Assembly (NCBI GenBank): GCA_004794655.1
Contig: SMMW01000622.1
Span: 7,984,501 to 8,048,500 of the forward strand
Origin: Marisa cornuarietis
Taxonomy: Eukaryota > Mollusca > Gastropoda > Architaenioglossa > Ampullariidae
Direction of reading: 5' to 3'
Length of the DNA: 64,000 nt
Below, piece after piece: positions 1-12,556 of the stretch. Under the pieces are notes generated by a model, which saw only the letters and a program-made list of their open reading frames with translations, was not told the origin of the DNA and did no database searches. A program made the translations under genes and the position numbers. Numbering within the stretch: position 1 is the first letter of the stretch; each line of letters opens with the position of its first letter.

Positions 1-875
1 CTCATTTTAATTGTTCTTATCACAGTCATAAGAAAAGCATCGGAAAATCTAGTGGTAATACTGGATCAAACCGATGTAATTTTCTGATTTGCGCGCGCGC
101 GTGTGTTGTACATGTGTGTGTGTGTGTGTGTGAATATGTGTGCTGTTCATGTCTATACGTGTGTGTTTCTGTCTGTCTGTGTGCGCGAGTGAGTGCGTGA
201 ATATGTGTGTATATGTCTGTACACGTGCTTATTGGTGCATGTTTATGAATGGGAGGCAGGAGGAGTTTTCATTAACGATCTCGAGAAGCCATAAATAAAA
301 AACCTCGCCCATCCCAGAACTTTTCAAGTTCATAAAGTTATCGTGTTGTTGCACTTTAAACGTCTTCAATAAGCACGCAGATAAAAGTGCACATCAGTGG
401 GATGTAGAGGATGCGAAGGGCAATAAATCGGGATGTGAACAACGTGCTCTGGAAAATGTGAATAGAATTGATTGTTATTGTTATGACTCCCTGCCTGGTA
501 GCCAGATTGAGCAAGTTAAATTTTATCAATTGATTTCTGCCTAATGTCAATGAAAAATGGTAATAGTTACTAGCGCTTGTGGCAAAAATGAAAGAAAAAC
601 CAAAATTATGCTTCAGATTGAATACCTGCTCACTCATTAAGACTCACGGTTTTGTTGGTGATTAGTTTGCACGAACATTGCGACGATCCTTAACAAAACT
701 TTGCGTGTCAGCGTTTGACCGAAGAGCAGCAGGGATTTAAAAATGTGTAAAAGGCAGTTTTTAAACATCACATCGCAACTGAAGAATCAGCAGCTTGTCG
801 CACAATTGTCTTCTACCTGACATCACTTATTTGCAGGCTACTATCGACTTAGCAGTTGGCCGTAAAGCCTCTTAC

Positions 876-3800
876 TTGGAGGATCTGGTCGAAGGTCAGT
901 CCCAGGAGGTCGTAGAAGAGGGTGCCCTGGTCGTTGATGACGGCCACGTTGTTCCAGAGGTACTCCTCCATCAGGAAGACGGCGACGTCTGCGAACTGAC
1001 TCTGCATGAAGTAGGAGGTGCGCGTCAGGCGCGGGAACTGGTTTTTGTTACCGATGATCTCGGTGTTGCCCACGGGCGTGACGATAGGCAGGTTCCAGCT
1101 GTTGGCCATGTGTGCCAGTGGCATGACGGCCCTGCTGCAGCCTGATAAACAACACGTCAACGGTGGGCAACGCAATGTGGCAGACAAACCGTCAGGTAGG
1201 ACTGTATTTAGAAAAGGATTAAACAAAATTCACAGACACAGCATGGCAGAGATGCATCGCAGCAAAAGAATAGAATAATAGAATCATTACAGATTTAGAT
1301 AGGCAGCATGGAGTGCAAACAGCGAAGAACGACTGTGTAAGGAAGAGGATATTAAAATACTTATTTTAACAACACAGCAGACAAACAGAGTAGCATGGTG
1401 TTAAAAGATGTATGATGTACGTTGTCTCTCTCTCTGTGCAATTAAAGGTGCATTTTATGCTTACAGTGAAAACGTTTGTGCTATAAATACTGACTGAAAG
1501 TTAAATATTGACATATTTTGCCATATAGTTGGTCTTATTCAACGTCACCAACCTCAGCAGAACCTTCGTTCAGCAGCCCAATCCAGACTAAGACTACCGA
1601 ATGTTCAGACAGAGAACACAAACAAAAAGACAATGGGGTTTAGATCCTTCTAAAATGTAGCCCCGCTTCTGTGGAACTCGCTTCCCATCTCTACCAAGGA
1701 GTCTGAGAGTCTTGCAACTTTCAAGAAAAAACTGAAGACCCAGTTGTTTCAAATGGACTAGTTTTTTTATCTCATCATCTGCATTTTGTTGTTTGAACTT
1801 TGATCATTTGACCTGCAGTCTTGTGGCTGTTCCGCATTGAGTGTATCTCTGCGATGCGGAAACTGGCGCATTATAAAACGACATCATCATCATTATTTCC
1901 TTGGACATGTTTCTACCTAGTCGTGCCTTCCCACTATGCGGGGAGGAATATTGGAGTACCCGGAAAAAACCTAACGGCCAGCCCTATGAACAGGTTGCAT
2001 GTCCACAAAAAAGTATGTGTAGTCCGAGACAAAATGTGAGCCTGGACCTTACAATCGTCACATTATCTGTGCTAGTCCATCCCGCCTTTCTCCGCATGCG
2101 CAACCTCATAAAATGCTCACTAATACGACGGTCACGAATGAGACTGGTCTTCGAGGCTGTCTTTGAGTTCCCATGCTTGTGGTCACAAATGATGTCCACT
2201 GACTTATGCTGCAGACGGGACTCTCAAAGCCTTAATGTAGATACCGCACTCTTCAAGTACCCTCTACAGTTCACAAAAAGAGCATAGCTTAACGTTAATG
2301 AAATTAATATTGAATTAAACTTATTGTTTCTGTATGTCAGGTTTTATAAACTTTATTTCCGGGTTTGGTTTGATTTTATATATAATTAGTTTATTTCACA
2401 AATTCCTTGAAGATTTGTGGTTCGGTAAATATACCCATCGCCACTTCGATGGATGGCAAGATGGTGTTCAGAGAATAATATCAAGAATGAATGTCTTTTT
2501 TTCGTTCGTTCTTCTGACTGTTCGTTCGTTTCTTTCTTCTCTGTTCTGTCCCACCTCCATCCTTTTTTTGGTCTCAGTGCGTGTGCACTTCATTCTCTCG
2601 TTGTTCCTTTTATCCATGCCGTCCTTAATCGACATCAGAAGTTGTGAATGCTCCTAGAAAACAATTTCCCTTTAGTTTTTGTTAACAGAAATTCGAGAAT
2701 AGTCGCTGAAACACGTGTCTGTGATGTTCTCTGGTAGAAGGAAATGAAATCGGAAGCGTTGAGACTGGATACCATTGTTCGCGTCTCCCAAGGAAGTGGT
2801 ATTTCAATGTGCATCGCAAATTTCAGTTTGGGTGTAAAGGTTGATAGTCTGAGATTTCAGTCGTAACGAATAAGAACACTAAACTATCGGTAAGCCTTTA
2901 AAATGTCTCTGCGGCATGAAAGTGCTTTATTAATGTCTTGAAACAGTACTGCTTGTCCCTCTTACTTTAAATCTTTTCCTGTGTTTGTTTCAGTGAATCT
3001 GGAACAGTTGTCACTGACTGACGCTTCTTTTAGTACACGATGTTATTGTCCATAAATGAGCACCTTGTAATGAAACGTTTCATAATTTACACTTAAAAAT
3101 AGACACCCACACCCACACCTTCCCGCGCACAAACAACTACCACAGGGATGAAAGTGATGGGTGTGCAGGATGCTTTCCTTTGCCTTTCTTTCCTCCCACC
3201 CTCTCCCTCGCCTGGGTCTCTTCGACTAGTTAATGCTGACCTATTCTCTGTTCCAGGCATCAGCCGAGAGAAATTCAACAGCCTCTTTCTCTGCCCTACA
3301 TCGTTCGAATTTTCATCCCTTTTCTCGTCGAAGTACTTCTACGTTTGACGATTTCTTGTCCAGGCTGGAAACCCACCTGTTTCTCAAATACCTTTCATAA
3401 CCAAAATACTCTTCCTCTCACTCCATCAATCATTCATGGACCCAGAGCCAAAACATTACAACAGTCATAAAGCGCAATCACGTGAAAGAGACTTTCTGCT
3501 GAGGACCTGCAGTGATGCAACACAAGTGAAGCCACCCCTCGTGGGGATAGCCGGAAGTGACGTCAGTATGGACGAGCGTTCAGACGATGTTTGCTGGACG
3601 TCCAGTTTGTTTGAGGCAACCCGTTCCAGCGCTGCACCGCAAGTTGCCGGGTTTCGTAAAGAGGCTACACCACGTTTTCAATTAGCTCAGGGACTTAATG
3701 ATTGTTTGAAGGCCTCGAGGGAGCAGTTCCGGTGTCGCTGAGAATGCGCTTCACCGCGATGTGTTTGCACTAGACTCCTGGGCTGTTCTCAGTGTTAATG

Positions 3801-6800
3801 GCAGCCCCGCTACCTCAGCTAGTGCTGTCAAATTAGGTGGTTCTTCATTTACATGCTAGTAAACTAACAATCATTCATATGGAGACAACAGAGGCAGAGC
3901 TGAACAATTGTGGTGTGCAGAGCTTTATCTTTTCTTTCTCCCCGCTTTCTTGTTTTACTTCGTTTGTTTTCTGTCTGTATTCATTTTTGAAAAGAATAAC
4001 AAAAGAGACGATTAAAGAGGCATATATGCAAGCTGTTTGATTCATCAATTCATCACTAAAATATTAAGAAATTAAATTGTAAAAGTTAAACAAATTTGAA
4101 ATCAGCTAGATTGACAAACGAACCGACGGACATATCACAAAACTGTCTCTGATGCACAAGTTTAGCCTTATTCTTAAAAGTGCCCCGAGCCTTATATTTG
4201 CATTTAGAAGCAGCTGCTAAATTTTTGACCTCTCCACACTATTTAGTTAAGTTATTAGCTTGTAGTGTCTCTGATAAACCCCCCCCCATATTATTAGAAG
4301 GCAGCGCGAAGTAGACAGGACCTCTCCTAGTTATAGACACACCTTGTTCTTGCTAAGCCCTATTATACGCACTGCAGGACGCCATCTACTCACCTAATTC
4401 ACAGTCGACGCCAATGAAATTTTTCTCGATGACCCATCCATCCATCTGTTTGTACGTCCGTCCGTCCGTCCGTCCGTCCGTCCAGCCATTCATCTAACGT
4501 ATCTTTGATTGCATTCTCCTGTCACACTTCCACTAGATTTTGTCCGAGACACTTCTGAATAAAAGCATAATGTTAAGCTTGTGTATCAAAGACGCTAAAC
4601 TAGTGTATCGAAGACAGTTTGGTCATATCCATACCTCTGTCTGTTAATCCCGTTTTTATCTGAAATTAATTCTATATTCTTCAGCGATGAATTAATGATA
4701 CTGAACCGAAGGGCTTACGTAGATGTCTCATAAGAGCTGCGTCTAATTGTTGTTATGATTGTTTTGACTGACAGAAATAGACTGTTTGATAGATTATTGA
4801 CAGATCCTACATGGCGTGGCTGTGACAGAACTAATTATATAGCTATGTTGTGAAGAATCTCTAAGACAAATAAGATGAACCCCACATCCAACGGTTTGAA
4901 AGCTGAGACTTCAGAAGGACACGTTGTTTAGATTAGTTTCAACAAATATAAAAAATAGAATCTCAAATATAATTTTAGCAACAGACTTTTGTCACTCACT
5001 TTTAACCGTTAATTAATGTTTACCTCTGGTAACCCGGTCTCAGAATCAAAGAATGTTGTAATGCGGTTAGACTAATAATCCAGTTTTGTGCTGTTTTTCA
5101 GAATACAAACCCACATTATGTTGTAGACCTTTGAAAAGAACTTCAGCCAGATAAATCCATTTACATCTGATTGTGCACAGAGCACATCTACACGCTAGCA
5201 TTTCAAAAACTGTTTAAAACGCTCTAAACATTTTGTTCTAGTTTCCTGTCGTTTTCATTACTTAGAACTCGTCAATGGATCAAATCAGCAAACATAACGA
5301 AAGTAGTTATTGTCCTTGAAGTGTCAATGTTTTTTTTTGAAGGAAACATTGCATCATAGTTTTCACAAACGACAGCAGCGAGCGTTTCCGACGTGAAGCT
5401 ATTCAGAATTCTTTAATCAAAGAGGAAGATTGGTGGACCTGTACAGCTACCATCAGCAAAACGCATTAGGCATGCTTCTCTTGTTCTTGGCAGCTATCAC
5501 CTGGGAATAGGTTTGCAGATGCTTCTCGTTCGCATCAGCTTTGAAAAATGCAGACTGAACTGCAATTTTGTCAGTAACATAATAACTTTCGTGACGGATG
5601 TAGCATGCTTGCAAACGTACACGCTTGTGCGCACGCATTAACTCGCTTCAATAATATATTATGTAGCCCCATTCGTATTTATATATTTCTCTCCGCGCAC
5701 GCACACATGAAGAGGTACAAACGGCAGAGAGAAAACAATGACAGAGAGCGGGGAGGGAGAGAAGCAAAGAAGAAAAAGAGATAAAATCAGGCTTTTCTCG
5801 ATTATTTTAATGTTCTGTGCGATGCTTCCACTGCTGTGGCTGCTGCTGGCGATTGTAATTGTTGGCACGACAATGGCGGGGCAAGTTTTTATTTCTACAC
5901 TGGAAAGTTAAATCGCATATTACTTTCTAATTTCATCGTGCTCTTCTAGATCACCACCAGTCTCAGAATGGATTTTTATTAGTGGATAGACTGGGGGCAC
6001 ATCGACCTCATAAAGATAAGCCTGACATTATCCTGCATTTATCATTGATACAACTCACTCAGCAGCTGTGCTGCACTGAAATACGGCTTCTTTCTTTCTA
6101 AAAAAAAAAATTATGAAAACGTTCGCAAAAATTTTCACCAGGACATCAGCATGTGTGAGCCCACGTGCCGCAGGCCACTGCAGGAAGGACCGTTGGTCGT
6201 TCCAGATGTAGGATGTTGATGACGAGGTGTTCTGCTAACGAGCACAAGATACATGTCGGAACTGACAACTGAAGTCAAATAAGTCGCAGCTGACTAGGCG
6301 CTTTAAGAAAGGCTTTGAGGGCTTCTGTCAATTTTTGCGAGACGCAGGCAAGCGTTTGATTACAGGTCAGGCTGAATACCTCAATCATCTTTAAGGTTAT
6401 ATTTAAAGCTGCTCAAGCGGCAACAGCAGCCCCGGACCAATTTGCACCTGATGAACTACACACCTTAAACATCAACCACAGAATATTGGAGCACAAACAT
6501 CTATGACCACTCCTATCCTCCCACCTTGTCAGTCTTCCAACGAAGAAAAACAATCATTAACCTTCGTTAGTCGTGCAGCTGGAATCGCACAGACACATTA
6601 GCCTTACAACGATATTTTCGAAGGAAGATGGAGAAAATGAGCTGAGCCATGCTTGGCTTCTTCCCCTTTCTCTTCCACATGACCACATCCCCGACTTTCT
6701 TCTATTACCACTGTAAAGATGTTTAGCAGAGCCTTGTTCAACGATTTTATGAAGCAACCGTGACACTAGCCTTTTGAACTGAAAAGTGGTTCTTATAATT

Positions 6801-9800
6801 AAGTGAAATGCAAGACCTGTTGAATTTGAGGGATTACAAACAAGATTAGCGAGACACTTTTTTTTAGCAGCGTATACCTGACCAATGTATCACCCCTTCC
6901 TGCCGAGCACTTTTTTTTATAAAGAGCTTCTTCAGTCGTTGGACTATATAAAAAATTACGTCCTCTTTCCCACCACAGTAAGATCTGTTTATTAATACTT
7001 GGGGAGTAAAAATAAATTTTAAACAATTCAGAATTGTGTCAGCGTGTTATTCTTGTTTGTTGACGTTGGAGAAAGAGTACTTTTTTAAAAAAAACTGGAT
7101 CGAATAAAGACGGTTCAGCGTTCAAGGGACTTCTGGTATCATAATTGATGGCCCCACTTATTTCCACCAACCTGGTGCCTTGTGGCTTTTCGCTTAAAAA
7201 AAAAAATCAAATACTCGTTCAAGAAAAGACTGTTTGGAACCTGGAGAAGACCATCAAACCACCCACAGAAGAGCTTTTACTCCCTCTTTCCTTCTCAGTC
7301 TCTATTTATATTCAGAAGAATGGTGAGCAAGCAGCTTCTGAACTGATCAAGGCTCAACACGCAACAAAAAATACACAAATTCTGAAGCAGAATTTTTTTG
7401 AATTGTAAGACCTACGCAAATTTCAACAAAATGACTGAGCGGTAGTCTAGACGCCTTCTGTTATTTAGATCGATGTTGTCTCTTCAGCTTTTTGTCAGCA
7501 GATGCGTGAGCATGAACTAGGTGGGTTTTTTTTATCTATACAGGATGAAGTTTCGTACAGTTACTTGTCTGTGGTTTACGAGTCAACACATATATATATC
7601 ATTTAGACGCGTTGCACAAGGTCATACGAAAAATGTGCTGATGGAATCGAGCTTTATAAGCAGTTTTATCTAATTTTAAACGATTTAACATTCAAAAAGT
7701 TTAAAAATTTTAAATTGTGTTGTGCACCGTGTTTCTATATAACGAATTATTTCATCAGAATTAAAAGCCTGAAAGTGTTTAAAATTAGAAAATGGCTCTA
7801 TGGGGTTGCAATAAAAGAGGCGAGTGCTAATTTTTCAGTTATGATGGGTATACAACTCCTTCGTATACAAGGAGTTACAAGTTACAGTCTTATCACGCGA
7901 CTGCTTAAAAAAAGTTCGTTTGTCGCATAATAATTTCTAATAGACAAAAGAAGAAATGTCATTTGCATCGAGTCGTCTACCTAAGTAATAAAAATAATTG
8001 ATACACAGTCTGACACCCCCCCCCAAAACAAACAAACAAACAAACAAACAAACAACAAAAACAAAATAAAACAAAACACAAAAAAACAGACGTGCCCTGA
8101 ATCGACAAATGACGTCTTGAAAAAAACCCAAAGATCGAAGTTGTGTATGTTTTGTTAGATCCGTTAGACACCCCCTCTCCTATACCTCCTCCCGCTTTCT
8201 CGTCTCTTTCTCTCAGTCAATAAAAAGTTCGTTCGTTCTCTCGAAGAGACAGGTGTGTCTCTTTGGTTGCGGTAGTTGGAGGTCGTATGACCAAAAAACC
8301 CAGCACTGCAAGGAGAAAATGAAACAGGGTGGGCAGAGAGAAAGCGATGTGCACACAAAGAGTTGGGAAGAACGGCGGATTCTTGCTGTGGACTCCCTTT
8401 GTCACGCGCTCTTGTTGTCTGAACAGGATGTAAACAAGTCAACATGAAGTCGGTAACAGCGTCACTGAAATGACCTGGTTATAAAGAATATGATCTCATG
8501 TGGCAATGCTTTCTTGTCCTCTTTCTGTCTTGTTTTCTGTTTGTCGTCAGTACTGTCGTTTATTCTTCCGTCCCTCGTGTTCTATCCATTTAGTCCATGT
8601 CTCTTCCCCGTTTTAAGCGCTATGAGTGTGAATATGCGCTATAAAAATCTTCATTATTATTATTATTGCCTTAAATTTCCACATCCCTGTGCTATCTTTG
8701 TGTGTCCAAACAAGATACTCACGACAAGACTTCAAGTGAAAATACCAAAAGGTCGCATACGAAGTATGGTGCAGTTTAGGTTGATTTAGGCGCCAGCGGT
8801 GTCCGATTTGCCACCGGCTTTTTCATTAATCATTGTCTTGTGATTCGGTCGACCACCCAAGGATCCCTCTTCCTGCGGTCGGTTTAAAGTCCCAGCACAC
8901 CCCTAAACAGCAAAAAGCGGAGACTTCGAGAGGTCGCCACCTTCACCATCAACCGGGTTGAGGAGAAAGCTGACAAACGGGTACTCTTCGTACATAGTTC
9001 CACGGTTACGACTTCTTTGTCCTTTCTTTGATTATCAATTCTGTGGGTTTGTGTCAGCACTGCCAGGTTTTGTGTACATAAAGGTATTCCATCAGTAGTT
9101 TTAGAGTCCAAGTCTCTACTAACTGTACCTGTTATTTGTAACCCCAACTCTGGGCCGAGAGAGGTTTACCCGCCAAACACCGCTGGCACCAAAATCACCT
9201 CTACTATATAAGAATTTTAGATGATTAAAAACCAGCATTTTGTTAGCTTTAACTCACTCTTGGTCTACACGCATGCACGCACGAGCACAACACGCGCGCG
9301 CACGCACACACATGCACACACATGCAACCATTTGCAAGCATTAACCCCTTTATTCCCCCACCCTCCACCCCCCAAAAAAGACGGTCCAGTTACACTCAAG
9401 TTCCCAGCAATACAATGGTAAAATAGTGCAATAGTTATCGTGAAATATCACGCCAAAAAGTGACAGACAACAAGGCGACCGTATGGCATTTGAAGAAAGG
9501 AGTCTAGAAGAGAGCATGTCGGCAATTTACCTGGGCCAATGAAGACATCCACGCCAGTTGTGTAGTACACGTCTGCTGCCGCCGCGCCAACTGCTTCCGG
9601 TCCGCAGGAGCCTGCACGGAACTCCCACAGCAACTCCACCGTGTCATTGTACAGCGCCTGCGATTGCTCGATGGCCAATTTGATGGCCGGCCCTGACCGA
9701 CTTATTTCGAAGGACAAGGACGAGTTTCGATCGCTCACCTCAATGGTCACGATCCTGGCCTTGTAGCGGTCGCCGCCAGCCTTCCTTAACATCCACATCA

Positions 9801-9870
9801 GTAGAAGGCACACCAGCAGTTTCTTTGTGATGTCATCGTCCAGGAGGAGAGGTCTCGAAGGACGGCTCAT
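876..9870 (-). CDS. Receptor-type guanylate cyclase, 5' part (two coding exons, continues off left edge)
   Basis: Two exons join in frame. Exon 1 is 9531-9870, with donor GTAAAT just below it. Exon 2 is 876-1141, with acceptor TATCAG and donor GTAAGAG. Exon 1 ends in phase 1 and exon 2 supplies the two missing bases of a Gly codon, giving the junction IGPG-CSRAVMPL. The 202 visible residues have a charged start, a hydrophobic core at about residues 18-28 (signal peptide or anchor), then the N-terminal lobe of an ANF-receptor ligand-binding fold. Landmarks are GPAIKLAIEQ, VFIGPGCS, MANSWNLPIVTPVG and FPRLTRTSYF. Two N-glycosylation sequons (NSS, NDT) are present. In this family the fold is extracellular, followed by a membrane helix, kinase-like domain and cyclase that makes cGMP. 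Those parts are outside the window. The start at 9870 is the first Met before the hydrophobic core. An acceptor-like CCCAG lies 4 bp upstream of it, so the 5' UTR may be spliced. Another ANF-fold receptor class cannot be excluded. Confidence 0.82.
1660..1893 (+). repeat. Truncated LINE (non-LTR retrotransposon) 3' end
   Basis: Frame 1660-1761 reads APLLWNSLP, then SLATFKKKLKTQLF, then a stop. This W-N-S-L-P and S-x-x-x-F-K-K-x-L-K-T-x-L-F pattern is the usual C-terminus of CR1/L2/Jockey-like LINE reverse transcriptase ORFs. The following 130 bp look like a 3' UTR ending in a cattataaaa stretch and an ATC/ATT tail. An in-frame stop lies just upstream, so it is a dead 5'-truncated copy. Confidence 0.6.
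3320..3400 (+). repeat. Possible LINE ORF2 C-terminal scrap
   Basis: The frame starting at 3323 reads STSTFDDFLSRLETHLFLKY and stops at 3398-3400. The S-T-F-x-x-F-L-S-R-L-x-T-H-L-F pattern resembles the last residues of LINE reverse transcriptase ORFs. Only about 25 codons are recognisable and no tail is obvious, so the call is weak. Confidence 0.35.
3551..3565 (+). promoter_or_regulatory. ETS/CRE composite motif
   Basis: The sequence CCGGAAGTGACGTCA joins a consensus ETS site (CCGGAAGTG) to a palindromic CRE (TGACGTCA). This arrangement is common in housekeeping promoters. It lies in the guanylate cyclase intron, two bases before an ATG that opens only a short ORF of unknown meaning. Confidence 0.35.
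8540..8672 (+). repeat. LINE 3' UTR tail ending in ATT repeat
   Basis: T-rich sequence followed by a tgcgctataaaaatcttcatt stretch and an (ATT)n run at about 8652-8668. This is the usual end of CR1/L2-like LINE copies. No coding part is preserved. It belongs to a different subfamily from the copies at 10245 and 58765. Confidence 0.4.
8789..9190. mobile_element. MITE-like element with terminal inverted repeats
   Basis: About 400 bp bounded by GGCGCCAGCGGTGTCCG on the left and, as reverse complement on the right, GGTGCCAGCGGTGTTTG (14 of 17 match). The interior has no convincing coding capacity; an 87-codon minus ORF within it matches nothing I know. No clear target-site duplication was found, so the boundaries and superfamily are uncertain. 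Confidence 0.45.
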
Positions 9871-10244
9871 TTCTCTGGGATATTTGCAAAAGGCTACGAT
9901 AAAACAATAAAAGGTCAGTTAAGGGAGTTGTTTGCAAAATTTCGTGCCGGCATAATTGTTGTCATGTGTGTAGTATTTCGAATTTTCCCAGCAGAGTTTT
10001 TGAAATAAAGGTAGGTATTTGTTTTACAAGATAATGATTTGAAAATCCTAAGACTTAAGTGGGTTTTCTCCACAGTTTAAAGCACACATTTAAAATATCC
10101 GCATTTTGATGGAAAAAGACAGGGTTGCACGGAATTAAAGTTTCTGCTCTTCCCTGTTTGGTTGATAAAAATGCTTGTTGGGAACGTTAATCTGCAGCAA
10201 CTAATACACACTATTAAAACATATTTTTACAAAGTACTATTCCT

Positions 10245-10401
10245 GACTTGTGCCTCATCTTTATGTTGTTCAGTGTCCCTATGTGTACCTCACTGTCTAT
10301 TGGTTGTTATGTTTCTTTCTATCAAATTGTACTGCGCAGAGAGTGCGATCTATCTTATTCGTGATTCTGCGCATTATAAGTTCGCATTATTATTATTATT
10401 A
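10245..10401 (+). repeat. LINE 3' tail, family A copy 1
   Basis: Shares gcctcatctttatgttgtt, ctgcgcagagagtgcgat and a final (ATT)n tail with the copy at 58765-58922. Collinear similarity with a microsatellite end marks both as 3' UTRs of the same LINE family, 5'-truncated. Confidence 0.55.
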
Positions 10402-11140
10402 CAACTAATACATACTCTTACGACTACAAACAAAAAGAAGGGAATGCACCGCCCAATTTAACCGCCTCTCGCAGAATAAGATGAATAAAAGCAAGGAAAA
10501 TGCTGTGGAAGTACTATATTCTGGAATACATATACAATTAATACAAACATAATTTATGTGTCCCTTGGTTGTCAAGGCTACAGGCAATGGATATTATTGA
10601 CTATATATATGTTTTTGGACACAATTTGATCTGTATCTGTACATGGTGATATTTTCTTACTCGAATCTTGTGAAAAGCAGTTTTTTCATTTCAGTTTAGT
10701 TTTGAGGAAATAGTATCTTGTGCTGCCAAAAGAATAAAAAATAATTTTAGAACTCCACTCAAAGTGCTGATCATATTTGTCAGTTAGAGTTTTAAGCTTC
10801 AAAAAGGAGAAAACTACAAAGCTTACGTGAGGAAGGAACTAGAATTCTTTCTGCGGCGATTTATAACTATAGAGGCTTAGACTTTTGGTGACAGTTACAC
10901 GTCGAGTGATCCGTGCTGTGAATATGAAAACTAGTTTCCAACGTGACGGCTATGAATTCTGGAAAAGCTCATTTGTTTACAGCCTTTGTTTCTCTATCAC
11001 ACAAAAAAGAGCACAATCAACATATCGCAATCCAAACTGAATGTAACTGTAAAGACACATTCTGTTTACATCTCTAAATAGATATGAACGAGTCATCATG
11101 TAAACGTAAAGAACGAAAATAAATAAATAAATCGACTTAC

Positions 11141-11365
11141 AGGCAAACGTCCCCAAGCCACTGTTAGGTTCTTGTTGGATTCACTTTTTTTTCCTCAAAA
11201 GATATTTGACATGATAAACATCTGTTGAAGACACCAAATGCAAACAACTGATCCACTCGACGCGACGTTGTTCAAACAGTCGCACTCTTTCCAAACCCGA
11301 ACCATTCGAACTGAACTCTTCCAAACAGCTAGTGACGTCACTGGAGGGCTATTATCACGACCAAT
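11141..11365 (-). promoter_or_regulatory. Candidate promoter and 5' UTR exon of the guanylate cyclase gene
   Basis: Reading leftward, a CCAAT pentamer (written on the plus strand at 11361-11365) and a perfect TGACGTCA CRE at 11333-11340 precede about 190 bp ending in a good donor, GCCT|GTAAGTCG, at 11141/11140. This could be a transcription start plus non-coding first exon spliced to the acceptor-like CCCAG just upstream of the coding start at 9870. It is inferred from motif order only. Confidence 0.25.
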
Positions 11366-12556
11366 CGCAGACGCTGGAAAACAGCTCTAGAGGAAACATA
11401 GTGTTTACTGTGTATCTTTACACAAGACTTCGGCTGGACGGTTGCTTTTGATGGTGAAAACACCGCAGTGTAGGAGCACGAAGTTACCTATAGTAATGTA
11501 ATTCCGTGGTAGGAGCTAGTATGTCGTTTTGTTATTGATTTCTTGTGGGGATCATTTTACGGGAGGGGAAAAATAAAAACGTCTCTTTGACACAACTGGT
11601 TGGTGGTGGTCTGCTGGGAAACAAATGAACGTGCGTTTAGACACATTTGTTGTCTTGACAAGTCTGGTTGTATGGCCAGTCTATTACGATTCATAAGTAT
11701 GCCAACAATTCTGGTGTAAATTACATCTAACTTCGTTGGAAGTATCACATATCGAGCTAGTGTAATGGTACAGGAAAAATGTATGGGTGAGTTTCAGGTA
11801 ATATTTTTCAGTCACCATAATGGTGACTGAAGATTATTGTTACATTCTGGCTGCTTGTACTGAACACATTTTCATACCACACAGCATACATTAAATCAAG
11901 GAACGAGGGTGTCATCACATGACAGGAATAAAAAGGCACCTTATTGCGTTGACCCCATATTTAATGAACATTACTATCATTCTCAATCCTCCGATGTTAG
12001 AGGGGAGGACCTGTGTCTGCTTTGGCAAATACACAAAAGCAAAGAAACAGTGAACATACCAGGCCTGTGAATTTACGTTCACTATTAATTTAGGATTGGA
12101 GATGTAGAACACAAGAGTCGTCAGTAGATACAGCGTGAAAGGGATTCGGAGGACTTGGAGAGGCTCCTCTCGTGTTTGTCTACGTGCATTTATTTACTGT
12201 TTCGGATCATCAGGTTCCTCTGATATGCCTTTTTATGCCACCTAGGCCCTGCTGGGCTAAATGTGATCACTTGCAATGAGGTTGTCGGCACACTATTCCC
12301 GTTACCACCGTGTCCACTCACACCACACACGTCCTTTCTCTCGCAGTTCCCCGCGTCGGACAATAAAAACGATGACTCATTTATACTGCATACTGATTGT
12401 GCTTTTGTAGGACTTGTCTACGATATATTTTTCTTTAGTGGATATGTGTTTATAGCAGAGGACGCATGAACATTTTTGTTTGTAAAAGTAGGTAAATTTT
12501 GTATTATTACGGCAGTGTTACGCCCTCCTCCCGCTCACTGTAGCAGACGCATTTAC

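Larger units (their letters stand above)
1142..9530 (-). other. Intron 1 of the receptor guanylate cyclase gene
   Basis: An 8.4 kb intron defined by the phase-matched junctions at 9531 and 1141. It holds LINE 3' ends (about 1660, 3320 and 8540), a TIR element at 8789-9190, short simple repeats such as GTCC at 4455-4483, a poly-CAAA tract near 8027-8060, and an ETS/CRE composite motif at 3551. No further exon matching an ANF-receptor domain was recognised in it. Confidence 0.75.
9871..12556. other. 5' region of the guanylate cyclase gene, no coding sequence recognised
   Basis: AT-rich sequence upstream of the guanylate cyclase start on the minus strand. It holds a LINE tail at 10245-10401, a candidate non-coding 5' exon and CRE/CCAAT cluster at 11141-11365, and a 25-bp palindrome at 11807-11831. 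Nothing else was recognised. Confidence 0.4.

Noticed and set aside
795..1145. 116-codon plus ORF overlapping the receptor cyclase exon
   Set aside because: Antisense shadow of the conserved minus-strand exon 876-1141.
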